The notes: generated by a model not told the origin, from the letters alone. Shown: positions 52,159 to 61,850, counted from the first letter of the stretch. The stretch is 64,000 nucleotides of DNA from Arthrobacter sp. ISL-28 (GCF_018613875.1 NZ_JAGGPJ010000027.1:62001-126000), one strand, 5' to 3'. A program made the numbers and translations.

Positions 52159-55100
52159 TCCTTGGTCCGGGCGTGGTACCCAGGGGTCCGTTCGGCCCGG
52201 CGAGCTGAACCGGCACGGCCCTGCCGCTGGCCAGCAGGACGGCGCGTCCGGGAGGCGGATTGGGTTCAAGTTCGAACCTTGTCCCGAAGAGGTCGCCGTC
52301 CATCGGACTTCGCGGCGCTATGAGAATCCCGCTACCGCAATGACGTGCATTCATGGCCAAAGGGATCCGCTGAACGAGAGCCTGGCCATAGCCTGACGTC
52401 AGGATGACGGCCCACCCGAGCGTGTTCAGCTCGAGCAGTTGTTGGTTGACGGGGGCGGGCAGCAAATCCGCATCGTCGACGAGCAGCACCGCGTCCTTGG
52501 CCAAACGTCCTTCAACCGCCGCCCGGAAAATTCCGGCCCAGTAGTCTGCGCGGTCGCGCTCCGGACCCGGGCACAGCCAGTCCGCAACCGACTGATTGAG
52601 GACGGGAATTGCGGCGAGCAATGTCGTCTTTCCCATGCCTGCACCGCCCAGGATGGCGAGGACCCCTCCAGGGGGCAGGCGCACTGCGACGGGACTCAGC
52701 TCATCTCCGCCAACACCGATGTAGAGATCCCGAGTTTGGCTGCCATTCGTTGTCACAGGTTCCGCCCCATGGAGCGTCGCGTCGGCAGCGGTGCTGTCCG
52801 TGCGGTCCAGCAATGCGAGCAGCTTGCCCAGTGGAACGTGCGCTGGCAAGGGCTCCACTTTGAACGGCGCGTGCAGGGTGGCCCGTGCCTCTCCTTCGAT
52901 CATGAAGCGGCCATCGCTGGCGTGGATCTGGCAGACAGCGCGGTCACCCCCAGCTATTGCGCCGAAGGCCATGGCGCGGCCTGGGACAGCCGGAAGCTCA
53001 GGCATTTTAGGCCAGGTGAACCGGCTCTCGTCGGTGGCACCCCTTGGAAAGTAGACGCGGTTGGGGATGGCGGACAGGAACCGCGACGTCGCCAGCTCGC
53101 GGTCTCCTGAGATGATGGCTGTGATGCCGGCGCGGCGGCCATCACGCACAATGTTGTGGACCAGGTCTTCCGCCCACATCAGCGGGCCGGACCGCCAGGC
53201 GGCAACCCAGGAACCCCACCCTGAGATGGCGACGACCAGGGGAGTGGTCCGCGTTGTTGCCGCACCGCTGAGCCGGCGGGACATCTCTCCGCAGAGCCGT
53301 TCCAGAACCCGCACGCCACGGCGCACCTCATGGAGGCCAACAACTGCACCGGCCCGGCTGGAGGATTCCAGGCCGGAGAAGGAGCCGTCGGCGTCCAGGA
53401 CATAGATATGGGATTCTGCCGGGTGCGTCGCCAGCTCCCCCAGAGCGAGAGCCATGGCCTGCGCTACATCTCCGGAAGGGCCGCCGAGCACGGCAAGATG
53501 GCCGTCGTTCACGGGGTGCCATGACAGGGGGATGACTCTTTGCTCGTGGGGGAGATCCAGCCAGCCGAGTTCCAGGCGGCCGTCCCCATCTTCAGGTGCA
53601 GGAGGACTTTGCGCGGCGGAAGAAGCTGAAGACGTATCTGCGGGGGACGCGGCGTTGCGCTGGCCTGCCGTTCGGGGGTAGGTGGGTGCAACCGGCAGGG
53701 GCGGGGCGACCGGACTGTGGACGGCGGTAGTTCCCCTTGCTGCCCACAGGGCTCTCGTCGAGTCCACCAGGGGCCTCACGGCTGCTGCCGGTGTGGATGG
53801 GAGGGATGGGCGGCCGCCCTCTGCGGCCAGGAATCCGGACATTTCAATCGCGTCGCCTGCGCGGCGTACAACGACCCTTTTGTCCAAGCCCGGGGATGCA
53901 AGGGAGAGTGCGGCCCCGTGGAACTCTTCGGGCTCCTGCGTTCCGCGCGCAAGGTATGCCCGGCCTGGAGTTTCAACGGCGATCGCGGCAGCAGCATTGC
54001 TCCCAATGATGTCGGCCGATTCGTGGGCGGATTGGACCCGGAGGGCGATGCTCGTGGTGACGTTCGCCCGGATGTCCGCGTTAAGTGCGCCTTGGGGCCG
54101 CTGGGTAGCCATCACCAGATGGATGCCCAGCGAACGGCCGATGGTGGCGATTCTCATCAGTTCGTTCAAAGAATCAGGCGCGTCGTCCACGAGCATCCGA
54201 AACTCATCGATGATAAGGATCAGCTGCGGCAGGGGAGGCAGGTCGTGCGTTCTGGCCTGACGGTAGGCTGCGAGGTCCGGTGTCTGGGCTCCGGCAAGGA
54301 GCTCTTCGCGTCGGCGGACTTCCGCCCGCAGGGACGCCATGGCCCGGTCGAGTTCGCTCCTAGTAAGGTCCGTCAGCATGCCCACACAGTGCGGGAGTTC
54401 AGTCAGCGGGCCCAGCCCGGACCCGCCCTTGAAATCGAAAAAGAGGATATTCACCCGGTCCGGCGGGTAGCTGAGCGCCAGTGCCACAGTCAGGCTTCGC
54501 AGCAGCTCCGACTTGCCGGAGCCGGTAGTCCCGGCGATGAGAATATGCGGACCGTCCGCCTCAATGTCCAGGATGCGCGGTCCATCGGTGCCACATCCGA
54601 TGGGGACGGCCAGGCCAGAACCGAGGCTTCCGCGGGCCCAACGCAACGCTGTTGCCTCGGCTGATAGGTCCAGGATGCTACTGAGCGGGCAAGCGGTGGG
54701 CACCGAGAGCGCCGTGGCCATCCTCCCGCTATGGGCTTGCCCGAGCTGCCTGCAGTACTGGTCGAAGGCGTCCTGGGGTACAAGGTCGGCAATGAACGGT
54801 TGGACTGAGCCAGCGGAGCGAAACCAAGCCTGACGTTCGCCCAGTTCAATATCGGCATCAGAACGGCCCGAGCGGGATTCCGTAAACCTGATCACCCGCC
54901 AGCCATGCGACCGGGCCCTCTCGATCACCTGGTCCAGGCACTGCACGTCCGTGGTGCCGGCAACCATCAGAACTCCTGGGCCATCGCGCTCAGCGAGAGT
55001 GCCGGTAGGGATCACCTCGACATGATCGCTGGCGGCATGCAACGTGACGGCAGGAAGAAACCGCGCTGCCAAGGGAAGGAACTTGAGCGGCGCATAGACG

Positions 55101-56296
55101 GCAATCCGCGTTCCCCGGGCGAGGGGATAGCCGGTGAGCTGCATGAGAAACGAACGCATGAGGCCGGACACTTCAGCGCCCGGCCCCCGCACGGCGACGA
55201 CGGCGGCCACGGGGTCCAGCAGCAGGGGAACAGGCCCCAGTGGGGGTGGACGGAACTCCGGATCGGCTGGCTCCAGACGGACATTCGCCTCCTGCCGGGA
55301 CAGTCCGAGGCGGAGCCAGACGCCGGAGGTTTCAGGCAGGATGCCATGCTGCTTCGCTAACCCTGCGGCGTCCAGAGCCAGCAGGGCCGCCGATGGTGCG
55401 GATCGCCGTCGTCGTTCCTCGTCCTGTGCTGACGCCGCAGCGACGGCCGCTCGCAGTTCGCGGCGTTGCCGCCTGCCCGTGGCCACGGGGATCAGCAGAG
55501 TCACCGCCGATACGGCAGTGAACGTCAGATACATCCACATCCCTGTCAGCAGCGCCAGTCCAACACCGATGGCGACCGGGAGCGCCGCGCTGAGAAACAG
55601 GGCGGCCCGCTTTTCCTGGCCGGCCCGCCGCGGCACTGTCAAAGGTTCGGCCACGGACTGCCCTGCGGAGCTTAGCCCGGACTTCCGGGAGCCTGGCGGG
55701 CCGGCAACCAGGATGGACATGGTGGAACACCCGCAGCGGATCAGCGAACTGGTGGAGATGACCGCATTTCTGACGATTTTTCCATCCACCTCTGTCCCGT
55801 TGGCGCTGTCGAGATCCTCAATCGTCAGGGCAGTCTCGGATACGTCGATCCTGGCATGTTCCCTGGACAAGTCCGCGTCAGGAATGGTCAGCTCAACGGT
55901 CGCGCGACCGATACGGTAGCTTCCGCGGCGCAGCGGAAGCACCGTTCCAGCACCCGGGCCGCTGTGCACGGCCAGCAGCAAGGAAGCCGGAACATCGGCC
56001 GCCGGCCCCTTCCCCGGTCTTTGCGGCACCACGGTGCCGTCCACAATAACGGCACCGTTGACAAGGGGCGCCCGCCCCACCGTGAGGGACGGGAGCGGCA
56101 GCCCATTCACCGTCAGCCTTCGGGTTCCAAACCCGTAGGACAGTTCCCGGTCCAGTTCTGTTCCCGAACATCCGTCCACGGCCGAAATCGTCAGCTCCAC
56201 CGGCGATTCGGCCAGTTCGGACCCGGGGCTGCGAACCAGAGTGCAGTGCAGATCCACGTCCCCGTTCTCCGTTCTTGAGTGCAACTTAAGGAACAC
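52112..56296 (-). CDS. FHA and FtsK/SpoIIIE ATPase protein (EssC/EccC-like)
   Basis: About 1394 residues. An N-terminal FHA domain (SYRIGRATVELTIPDADLSR; HARIDVSETALTIEDLDSA) precedes two membrane helices (about 232-275: LFLSAALPVAIGVGLALLTG, MYLTFTAVSAVTLLIPVATG) and three tandem FtsK/SpoIIIE modules. The first has an intact P-loop (IAGTTGSGKSELLRSL, about residue 592) and LILIIDEFRMLVDDAPDSL; the second is degenerate (LGGPSGDVAQAMALAL); the third has LGGAGMGKTTLLAAIPVL and VLLVDDADLLPAPVNQQLL. This is the plan of type VII secretion motors. GTG 56296 is used; the frame extends to 56410, with weak support. Confidence 0.88.
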   Translation of the reverse strand: MFLKLHSRTENGDVDLHCTLVRSPGSELAESPVELTISAVDGCSGTELDRELSYGFGTRRLTVNGLPLPSLTVGRAPLVNGAVIVDGTVVPQRPGKGPAADVPASLLLAVHSGPGAGTVLPLRRGSYRIGRATVELTIPDADLSREHARIDVSETALTIEDLDSANGTEVDGKIVRNAVISTSSLIRCGCSTMSILVAGPPGSRKSGLSSAGQSVAEPLTVPRRAGQEKRAALFLSAALPVAIGVGLALLTGMWMYLTFTAVSAVTLLIPVATGRRQRRELRAAVAAASAQDEERRRRSAPSAALLALDAAGLAKQHGILPETSGVWLRLGLSRQEANVRLEPADPEFRPPPLGPVPLLLDPVAAVVAVRGPGAEVSGLMRSFLMQLTGYPLARGTRIAVYAPLKFLPLAARFLPAVTLHAASDHVEVIPTGTLAERDGPGVLMVAGTTDVQCLDQVIERARSHGWRVIRFTESRSGRSDADIELGERQAWFRSAGSVQPFIADLVPQDAFDQYCRQLGQAHSGRMATALSVPTACPLSSILDLSAEATALRWARGSLGSGLAVPIGCGTDGPRILDIEADGPHILIAGTTGSGKSELLRSLTVALALSYPPDRVNILFFDFKGGSGLGPLTELPHCVGMLTDLTRSELDRAMASLRAEVRRREELLAGAQTPDLAAYRQARTHDLPPLPQLILIIDEFRMLVDDAPDSLNELMRIATIGRSLGIHLVMATQRPQGALNADIRANVTTSIALRVQSAHESADIIGSNAAAAIAVETPGRAYLARGTQEPEEFHGAALSLASPGLDKRVVVRRAGDAIEMSGFLAAEGGRPSLPSTPAAAVRPLVDSTRALWAARGTTAVHSPVAPPLPVAPTYPRTAGQRNAASPADTSSASSAAQSPPAPEDGDGRLELGWLDLPHEQRVIPLSWHPVNDGHLAVLGGPSGDVAQAMALALGELATHPAESHIYVLDADGSFSGLESSSRAGAVVGLHEVRRGVRVLERLCGEMSRRLSGAATTRTTPLVVAISGWGSWVAAWRSGPLMWAEDLVHNIVRDGRRAGITAIISGDRELATSRFLSAIPNRVYFPRGATDESRFTWPKMPELPAVPGRAMAFGAIAGGDRAVCQIHASDGRFMIEGEARATLHAPFKVEPLPAHVPLGKLLALLDRTDSTAADATLHGAEPVTTNGSQTRDLYIGVGGDELSPVAVRLPPGGVLAILGGAGMGKTTLLAAIPVLNQSVADWLCPGPERDRADYWAGIFRAAVEGRLAKDAVLLVDDADLLPAPVNQQLLELNTLGWAVILTSGYGQALVQRIPLAMNARHCGSGILIAPRSPMDGDLFGTRFELEPNPPPGRAVLLASGRAVPVQLAGPNGPLGTTPGPRIRAREANRQPGTRTG

Positions 56297-56499
56297 GCTA
56301 ATGCGGTTGATTTGAAACTCGCGCCGGAGAATTGGCCTATGTGGACAACCCGGCCGGCCGGGGCAAACGATCCGCCGGCTCCGTGAGGTGCTGCGTAGCC
56401 GAGTCGGCAATCCCTTAGGTCACCGGATAGTGTTAAGCGAAACCGAGGGTGAGCGCGTGGCTCCTCCCTGCCAGTCATGAGAGAAAAGGCATCAGAATC

Positions 56500-57789
56500 G
56501 TGAAGATTGCTGTAATTGCGCTGGGGAAAATCGGGCTGCCGCTGGCTGTCCAGTTTGCTTCCAAGGGCCATGACGTTGTGGGCGTCGATGTTAACCAGCA
56601 GGTTGTTGACCTCATCAACGCCGGTACGGAGCCATTCCCCGGTGAGGCTCATCTGCAGGAGAAGCTTTCTGAGCTCGTGCCTGCCGGCAGGCTGCGCGCT
56701 ACGACGGATTACGCGGACGCTGTTCCGGGTGCTGATGCAGTGGTGCTGGTGGTGCCGCTGTTCGTTGACGCGGAGGCCAAGCCGGACTTCGGCTGGATGG
56801 ACGGGGCAACGGCGGAGCTGGCCAAGCACCTGACTCCCGGCACGCTGGTGTCCTATGAGACCACCTTGCCGGTGGGAACCACACGCTCACGATGGAAGCC
56901 GGCCCTGGAGGCTGGCTCCGGGCTCGTCGAGGGCCAGGACTTCCACCTCGTCTTCTCACCCGAACGGGTCCTGACCGGCCGGGTCTTCGAGGACCTGCGC
57001 AAGTACCCCAAGCTGGTGGGCGGCCTGTCCGAGGCTGGCGCGGCGAAGGCTGTGGAATTTTACGAGGCTGTGCTGGATTTCGACGAGCGTGCCGATCTCC
57101 GCCGCCCGAACGGTGTCTGGGACCTGGGGTCAGCCGAGGCTTCCGAGCTGGCGAAGCTGGCCGAGACCACGTACCGGGACGTCAACATCGGTCTGGCCAA
57201 CCAGTTCGCGCGTTTCGCCGCGACGGCCGGCATCGACATCTACCAGGTCATTGAGGCGTCCAATTCCCAGCCTTACAGCCACATCCACCAGCCTGGTATT
57301 GCCGTGGGAGGCCACTGCATCCCGGTGTACCCGCGCCTGTACCTGTGGAATGACCCGGACGCGACGGTGGTCCGCGCTGCACGGGCTGCCAACGCCGACA
57401 TGCCCGACTACACGGTGGGACTTCTTGAAGGCGCGCACGGCGACCTGACAGGTGCCCGTGTTGTGGTCCTGGGTGCGGCTTACCGCGGCGGGGTGAAGGA
57501 AACTGCGTTCTCCGGTGTCTTCGACGCCGTGGCGTCGCTGGAAAAGCGCGGTGCCGTGGTGTCGGTCCACGATCCCCTGTACTCCGATGCTGAACTGGAA
57601 AAGCTCGGCTTCGCTGCCCATCACCTGGGCGAGCCTGTCGATGCCGCCATCGTCCAGGCCGACCATGCCGAATACCGGGAATTGTCACCTGCTGACCTTC
57701 CGGGCGTCAAGGTGTTCATTGATGGCCGCCGCGTCAGTTCTGCCGACCGGTGGGACGGCGTGACGTACCGCGTTATCGGCAAGGCCTGA
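56500..57789 (+). CDS. wbpA: UDP-N-acetylglucosamine/mannosamine 6-dehydrogenase (WbpA-like)
   Basis: A 429-residue nucleotide sugar dehydrogenase that oxidises C6 of UDP-GlcNAc (or UDP-ManNAc) to the uronic acid in two NAD-dependent steps. The N-terminal NAD fold is VKIAVIALGKIGLPLAVQFA, the catalytic thiol is Cys273 in VGGHCIPVYPRLY, and the lysine-containing region is ELAKLAETTYRDVNIGLANQ. The GTG at 56500 has AAAGG 10 nt upstream. The next three genes make it the first enzyme of the diacetamido uronic acid pathway rather than a UDP-glucose dehydrogenase. Confidence 0.9.
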   Translation: MKIAVIALGKIGLPLAVQFASKGHDVVGVDVNQQVVDLINAGTEPFPGEAHLQEKLSELVPAGRLRATTDYADAVPGADAVVLVVPLFVDAEAKPDFGWMDGATAELAKHLTPGTLVSYETTLPVGTTRSRWKPALEAGSGLVEGQDFHLVFSPERVLTGRVFEDLRKYPKLVGGLSEAGAAKAVEFYEAVLDFDERADLRRPNGVWDLGSAEASELAKLAETTYRDVNIGLANQFARFAATAGIDIYQVIEASNSQPYSHIHQPGIAVGGHCIPVYPRLYLWNDPDATVVRAARAANADMPDYTVGLLEGAHGDLTGARVVVLGAAYRGGVKETAFSGVFDAVASLEKRGAVVSVHDPLYSDAELEKLGFAAHHLGEPVDAAIVQADHAEYRELSPADLPGVKVFIDGRRVSSADRWDGVTYRVIGKA

Positions 57790-57800
57790 CCCTGCATCTT

Positions 57801-57816
57801 CAGCCCTGCCGGGCTG
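57801..57816 (+). other. Intercistronic hairpin between wbpA and wbpD
   Basis: CAGCCC TGCC GGGCTG is a perfect 6-bp stem with a tetraloop and no T-tract, 12 nt after the wbpA stop. It may stabilise or partly attenuate the transcript. Confidence 0.45.
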
Positions 57817-57849
57817 CTGCGGCTCAGCACGTTTGAGAGGAACCAAATT

Positions 57850-58449
57850 ATGACGACGACCATTGCCCCGAGCGCCGATGTTTCGGATCAGGCGATCCTT
57901 GGCGAGGGTACGAAGGTCTGGCACCTGGCCCAGGTGCGCGAACAGGCGAACCTGGGTGAAAACTGCATCGTGGGACGCGGCGCCTACGTCGGCACCGGTG
58001 TACAGATCGGCGCGAACACCAAGATCCAGAATTACGCCCTCGTGTATGAGCCCGCAAAGCTCGGCAAGGGCGTGTTCATCGGACCGGCCGTCGTGCTGAC
58101 CAACGATACGTATCCGCGTTCGGTCAGTCCCGACGGCTCGCTCAAGAGCGCCCACGACTGGACGCCCGTCGGCGTGACCATCGAGGACGGTGCCTCCATC
58201 GGTGCCCGGGCAGTGTGCGTGGCCCCGCTGACCGTGGGACGCTGGGCAACGGTCGCTGCCGGTGCCGTCGTGACCAAGGATGTTCCGGCGTTTGCCCTGA
58301 TGGCGGGCGTTCCGGCCCGCCGGCTCGGCTGGGTCGGCAAGGCTGGAGAGCCGCTGCGGCAGGAGGGCGACTTCTGGGTCTGCCCGGCTACCGGTGCCAA
58401 GTACATTGAAGACGGAAATTCCCTGAAAGAATCTGAGGAGAACGCATGA
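57850..58449 (+). CDS. wbpD: UDP-sugar 3-N-acetyltransferase (WbpD/WlbB-like)
   Basis: A 199-residue left-handed beta-helix acyltransferase with hexapeptide repeats (SDQAILGEGTKVWHLAQV; GENCIVGRGAYVGTGVQIGA; IEDGASIGARAVCVAPLTVG). It acetylates the 3-amino group of UDP-3-amino-GlcNAcA by pathway context. The conserved NDTYPRS segment and the Asn/His region match the family. The ATG has GAGAGGAA 9 nt upstream. Its stop overlaps the aminotransferase start (ATGA). Confidence 0.9.
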   Translation: MTTTIAPSADVSDQAILGEGTKVWHLAQVREQANLGENCIVGRGAYVGTGVQIGANTKIQNYALVYEPAKLGKGVFIGPAVVLTNDTYPRSVSPDGSLKSAHDWTPVGVTIEDGASIGARAVCVAPLTVGRWATVAAGAVVTKDVPAFALMAGVPARRLGWVGKAGEPLRQEGDFWVCPATGAKYIEDGNSLKESEENA

Positions 58450-59537
58450 GCTACGACTTTATTCCCGCGGCGAAGCCGATCATCGGCGACGACGAGCGGG
58501 CCGCCGTCGACGCCGTTCTGGCCACCGGCATGCTCGCCCAGGGCAAGCAGGTCGCGGAGTTCGAGAAGGAATTCTCCGACGTGCTCCTAGACGGCCGGTC
58601 CTCCGTGGCCGTGAACTCCGGCACGTCGGGTCTGCACCTGGGGCTGCTGGCATCGGGCGTGGGCCCGGGCGATGAAGTCATCGTTCCCTCCTTTACTTTC
58701 GCTGCCACCGGCAACTCGGTCGCCCTGACCGGGGCGACCCCGGTGTTTGCCGACATCGAGCTGGAGCACTACACGCTCGATGTGGAGCACGTCGCCTCGC
58801 TCATCACGGACAAGACCAAGGGCATCATGCCGGTCCACCTGTACGGCCACCCGTTCGATGTCCAGGGCTTCACCCGGCTCGCGGCCGAGCGCGGGATTGA
58901 CCTGTACGAGGACGCCGCCCAGGCCCACGGGGCCAGCTTTAACGGCCAGAAGGTCGGAACGTTCGGCAAGTTCGCGATGTTCAGCCTGTACCCGACGAAG
59001 AACATGACCTCCGGCGAGGGCGGCATGGTCTCGACCCCGGACGCCACGGTCGAGCGGAACCTGCGCCTGCTGCGGAACCAGGGCATGGAGAAGCAGTACG
59101 AAAACGAACTTGTGGGCTTCAACGCCCGGATGACGGACCTGCACGCCTCCATCGGGCGCGTCCAGCTCAAGAAGGTCCTCGGCTGGACCGCACAGCGTCA
59201 GAGCAACGCGGCTTTCCTGACCGATAACCTGGAGGGCGTCGGCACCCCGACGGTCGCCGAAGGCGCCTCGCACGTCTATCACCAGTACACGATCCGCGTT
59301 TCCGAGGACCGTGACGGGCTGGCCAGGGCGCTGCGGGAAGAGTTCAACATCGGCACCGGCGTGTACTACCCGGTCCCGAACCACCGGCTGCCGTCCTTCA
59401 ACCGCACCGAGGACCTGCCGAACACCGAAACCGCGGCCAGGGAAGTGCTGTCCCTGCCGGTCCACCCGTCGCTGAGCCAGGGCGATCTGGAACGCATCGT
59501 CACGGCCGTGAACAAGCTCGTTCGGGCAGGTGCCTGA
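58446..59537 (+). CDS. wbpE: PLP-dependent sugar aminotransferase (WbpE/WlbC-like, DegT family)
   Basis: A 363-residue DegT/DnrJ/EryC1 aminotransferase that installs the 3-amino group on the keto sugar. The N terminus is YDFIPAAKPIIGDDERAAVD. PLP-binding features are NSGTSGLHLGLLASGVGPGD, DAAQAHGASFNG and the Schiff-base Lys185 in LYPTKNMTSGEGGMV. The start overlaps the wbpD stop (ATGA) and the stop overlaps the next start (TGATG), so translation is coupled on both sides. Confidence 0.92.
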   Translation: MSYDFIPAAKPIIGDDERAAVDAVLATGMLAQGKQVAEFEKEFSDVLLDGRSSVAVNSGTSGLHLGLLASGVGPGDEVIVPSFTFAATGNSVALTGATPVFADIELEHYTLDVEHVASLITDKTKGIMPVHLYGHPFDVQGFTRLAAERGIDLYEDAAQAHGASFNGQKVGTFGKFAMFSLYPTKNMTSGEGGMVSTPDATVERNLRLLRNQGMEKQYENELVGFNARMTDLHASIGRVQLKKVLGWTAQRQSNAAFLTDNLEGVGTPTVAEGASHVYHQYTIRVSEDRDGLARALREEFNIGTGVYYPVPNHRLPSFNRTEDLPNTETAAREVLSLPVHPSLSQGDLERIVTAVNKLVRAGA

Positions 59538-60532
59538 TGGCGAACCTGCGCGCCGGTCTCATCGGCCTGGGCATGATGGGCCGCCACCACGCCCGGGTCC
59601 TGCGGGAGCTCGACGGCGTTGACCTGGTGGCCGTTGCCGATTCCTTCGGCGATCCCCATGGGGTCGCGGGCCAGCTGGGCCTGCTGTCCTCGGTCGAGGA
59701 GCTGATCGCGGCCGGGATCGACATGGCGGTCGTGGCCGTGCCGACCGGCCTGCATGAGGAGGTGGGCCTGGCGCTGGCCGCGGCCGGCGTCCACACCCTG
59801 GTGGAAAAGCCCATCGCCTCCAGCACTGAAGCCGGCCAGCGGCTGGTCGATGCGTTCTCGTCCAACGGCCTGGTCGGGGCCGTGGGCCACATCGAGCGGT
59901 TCAACCCGGCGCTGCAGTCGCTGCGCCGGCGGATCGAGGCCGGCGAACTCGGGGAGGTTTACCAGATCGCCACCCGCCGCCAGGGCCCGTTCCCGGCCCG
60001 GATCGCCGATGTGGGCGTGGTCAAGGACCTGGGCACCCATGATATCGACCTGACGGCGTGGCTGGCCCAGAGCCGGTTCCAGTCGATCTTTGCCCACATC
60101 ACCACGCGCAGCGGCCGTCCCCACGAGGACATGGTCGCGGCCACCGGACACCTCGAAAACGGCGTCATCACCAACCACCTGGTCAACTGGCTCTCTCCCA
60201 TGAAGGAACGGCTGACGATCGTGACCGGTGAAAAGGGCGCCTTCGTCGCCGACACCATCACCGCGGACCTGACGTTCTTCGAAAACGGCACCGTTGCCAC
60301 CGAATGGGAATCCATGGCCGCCTTCCGGGGCGTGTCAGAGGGCAACGTGACCCGGCTCGCGATCGCCAAACCCGAACCGCTGCGCACCGAACACGAGGCA
60401 TTCCGTGACGCCGTTCTCGGCCTCCGCAGCGACGTCGTCACCATGCAGGAAGGCCTCGACACGCTCCGGGTCGCCGAAGCCGTACTGGAATCAGCAGCCA
60501 GCCGGCAGATCGTGGAGATCGCCGGTTCGTGA
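59537..60532 (+). CDS. wbpB: UDP-sugar 3-dehydrogenase (WbpB/WlbA-like, Gfo/Idh/MocA family)
   Basis: A 331-residue NAD-dependent oxidoreductase. GLIGLGMMGRHHARVLRELD is the nucleotide-binding loop; VEKPIASSTEAGQRLVDAF has the catalytic Lys of the E-K-P motif; HIERFNPALQSLRRRIEAG and GTHDIDLTAWLAQS follow. It would oxidise C3 of UDP-GlcNAcA ahead of the aminotransferase. The start overlaps the wbpE stop by one base, and the stop overlaps the next GTG by two bases. Confidence 0.92.
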   Translation: MANLRAGLIGLGMMGRHHARVLRELDGVDLVAVADSFGDPHGVAGQLGLLSSVEELIAAGIDMAVVAVPTGLHEEVGLALAAAGVHTLVEKPIASSTEAGQRLVDAFSSNGLVGAVGHIERFNPALQSLRRRIEAGELGEVYQIATRRQGPFPARIADVGVVKDLGTHDIDLTAWLAQSRFQSIFAHITTRSGRPHEDMVAATGHLENGVITNHLVNWLSPMKERLTIVTGEKGAFVADTITADLTFFENGTVATEWESMAAFRGVSEGNVTRLAIAKPEPLRTEHEAFRDAVLGLRSDVVTMQEGLDTLRVAEAVLESAASRQIVEIAGS

Positions 60533-61719
60533 GTGATAAAAGGCCCTTGCGGGTCACCGTGGCGTCACGCCTTTTCACGCCTGAGGTAGGCGCAGCGTCC
60601 TTCCGGCTGCAGGCCCTCGTGGACGGCCTGGCGGCAAACGGTGCAGAAGTGAGCATCGTTACCACCAGGCCGCCCAAGGGATCGCCGCATTTCAATCCGC
60701 CTTACAGGCTTTCCCGCTGGCCGGTGCTGCGCGACGCTGGCGGCAACGTCCGCGGCTATGTGCAGTACATGAGTTTCGACATTCCAGCCTTCTTCCGGCT
60801 GCTGTTCGCCAAGGCTGACATCGTCGTATCCGAGCCGCCTCCCACTACCGGAGTTGTGGTTGCCCTGAGTTCAGCCCTCCGGCGCCGGCCTTTCGTGTAC
60901 TACGCCGCCGATATCTGGACCGAAGCACTGTCAGCTACCAACGTGCCGGGCCCTGTGATCCGCGTGATGAGGGCCGCTGAGGGCTTTGCGCTGCGGCGGG
61001 CCGCGAAGGTGATTGCCATTTCGGAAGCGGTGGCAGAAAAGGTGCGTGAGTTCGGCGTTCCGGCGGAGAGGGTCGCTGTCGTCGGGAACGGCATCGACAC
61101 GTCGGTTTTTGGCCCGTCGGGCCATACAGCCGTGTCAGAGGGTCCCTACTTCGTCTACACCGGGACCATGTCGGAGTGGCAGGGAGCCGATATCTTCATC
61201 CGGGCCTTGCCTATTGTGCGGGCCAAGCACCCGTCCGCCAGTATCCGGTTTTTCGGACAGGGCGCCGACGAGCCCCATCTTAGGGAACTTGCGGCAAGAA
61301 TCGTCCCCGGTGGCGTCCACTTCGGTGGCGTTGTTCCGCCGGCAGACGCCGCGCACTGGATCCGCGGAGCCTCGGCGGCGCTCGTCAGCATCAAGCCTGA
61401 CCAGGGCTACGACTTTGCCAAACCGACCAAGATTTATGCGGCCGCCGGATGCGGGACGCCCGTGGTCTTCGCGGGAACAGGGGAGGGTGCAGCCCTCGTG
61501 GCGGATAACAGGCTGGGCGAAGCATCACGCTACGACGTGGACAGTGTGGCCGGTGCCATGAGCCGCATCCTCGCTGCTCAGGAATCCGGCGAGGACGACG
61601 GCGGCCGGTTGGCCCGCGCTGACTGGGTTCAGCAGAACGCGTCGCTGGCGACCTCGGGCCAGCTCGCCGCGCAGGAAGTGCTTGCAGCTGTCCGGCCCAC
61701 CAACAAATTGCCGGCCTGA
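60529..61719 (+). CDS. Family 4 glycosyltransferase (WbuB/WcaI-like)
   Basis: A 396-residue GT-B fold glycosyltransferase. The N-terminal domain includes RVTVASRLFTPEVGAASFRL, the central RVAVVGNGIDTSVFGPSG, and the nucleotide-sugar-binding region SIKPDQGYDFAKPTKIYAAA. The first Glu of the usual E-x7-E motif is replaced by the P-T-K-I-Y form seen in WbuB/WcaI relatives. The GTG start overlaps the wbpB stop, so it is the fifth coupled gene and may transfer the diacetamido uronic acid sugar or act near it in the glycan. Confidence 0.87.
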   Translation: MSDKRPLRVTVASRLFTPEVGAASFRLQALVDGLAANGAEVSIVTTRPPKGSPHFNPPYRLSRWPVLRDAGGNVRGYVQYMSFDIPAFFRLLFAKADIVVSEPPPTTGVVVALSSALRRRPFVYYAADIWTEALSATNVPGPVIRVMRAAEGFALRRAAKVIAISEAVAEKVREFGVPAERVAVVGNGIDTSVFGPSGHTAVSEGPYFVYTGTMSEWQGADIFIRALPIVRAKHPSASIRFFGQGADEPHLRELAARIVPGGVHFGGVVPPADAAHWIRGASAALVSIKPDQGYDFAKPTKIYAAAGCGTPVVFAGTGEGAALVADNRLGEASRYDVDSVAGAMSRILAAQESGEDDGGRLARADWVQQNASLATSGQLAAQEVLAAVRPTNKLPA

Positions 61720-61850
61720 ATGCGGCCCTTCCTGCTCGTCGGGTCGGGCACAGTACAGGCTATGGAATGCAGGACAATTTTTAACTTCGGGTAGTCTAGA
61801 CCCGGCACAGAGGGCTGTCTAACCCTGCCACCAAAAAACACAGGAGAGTT

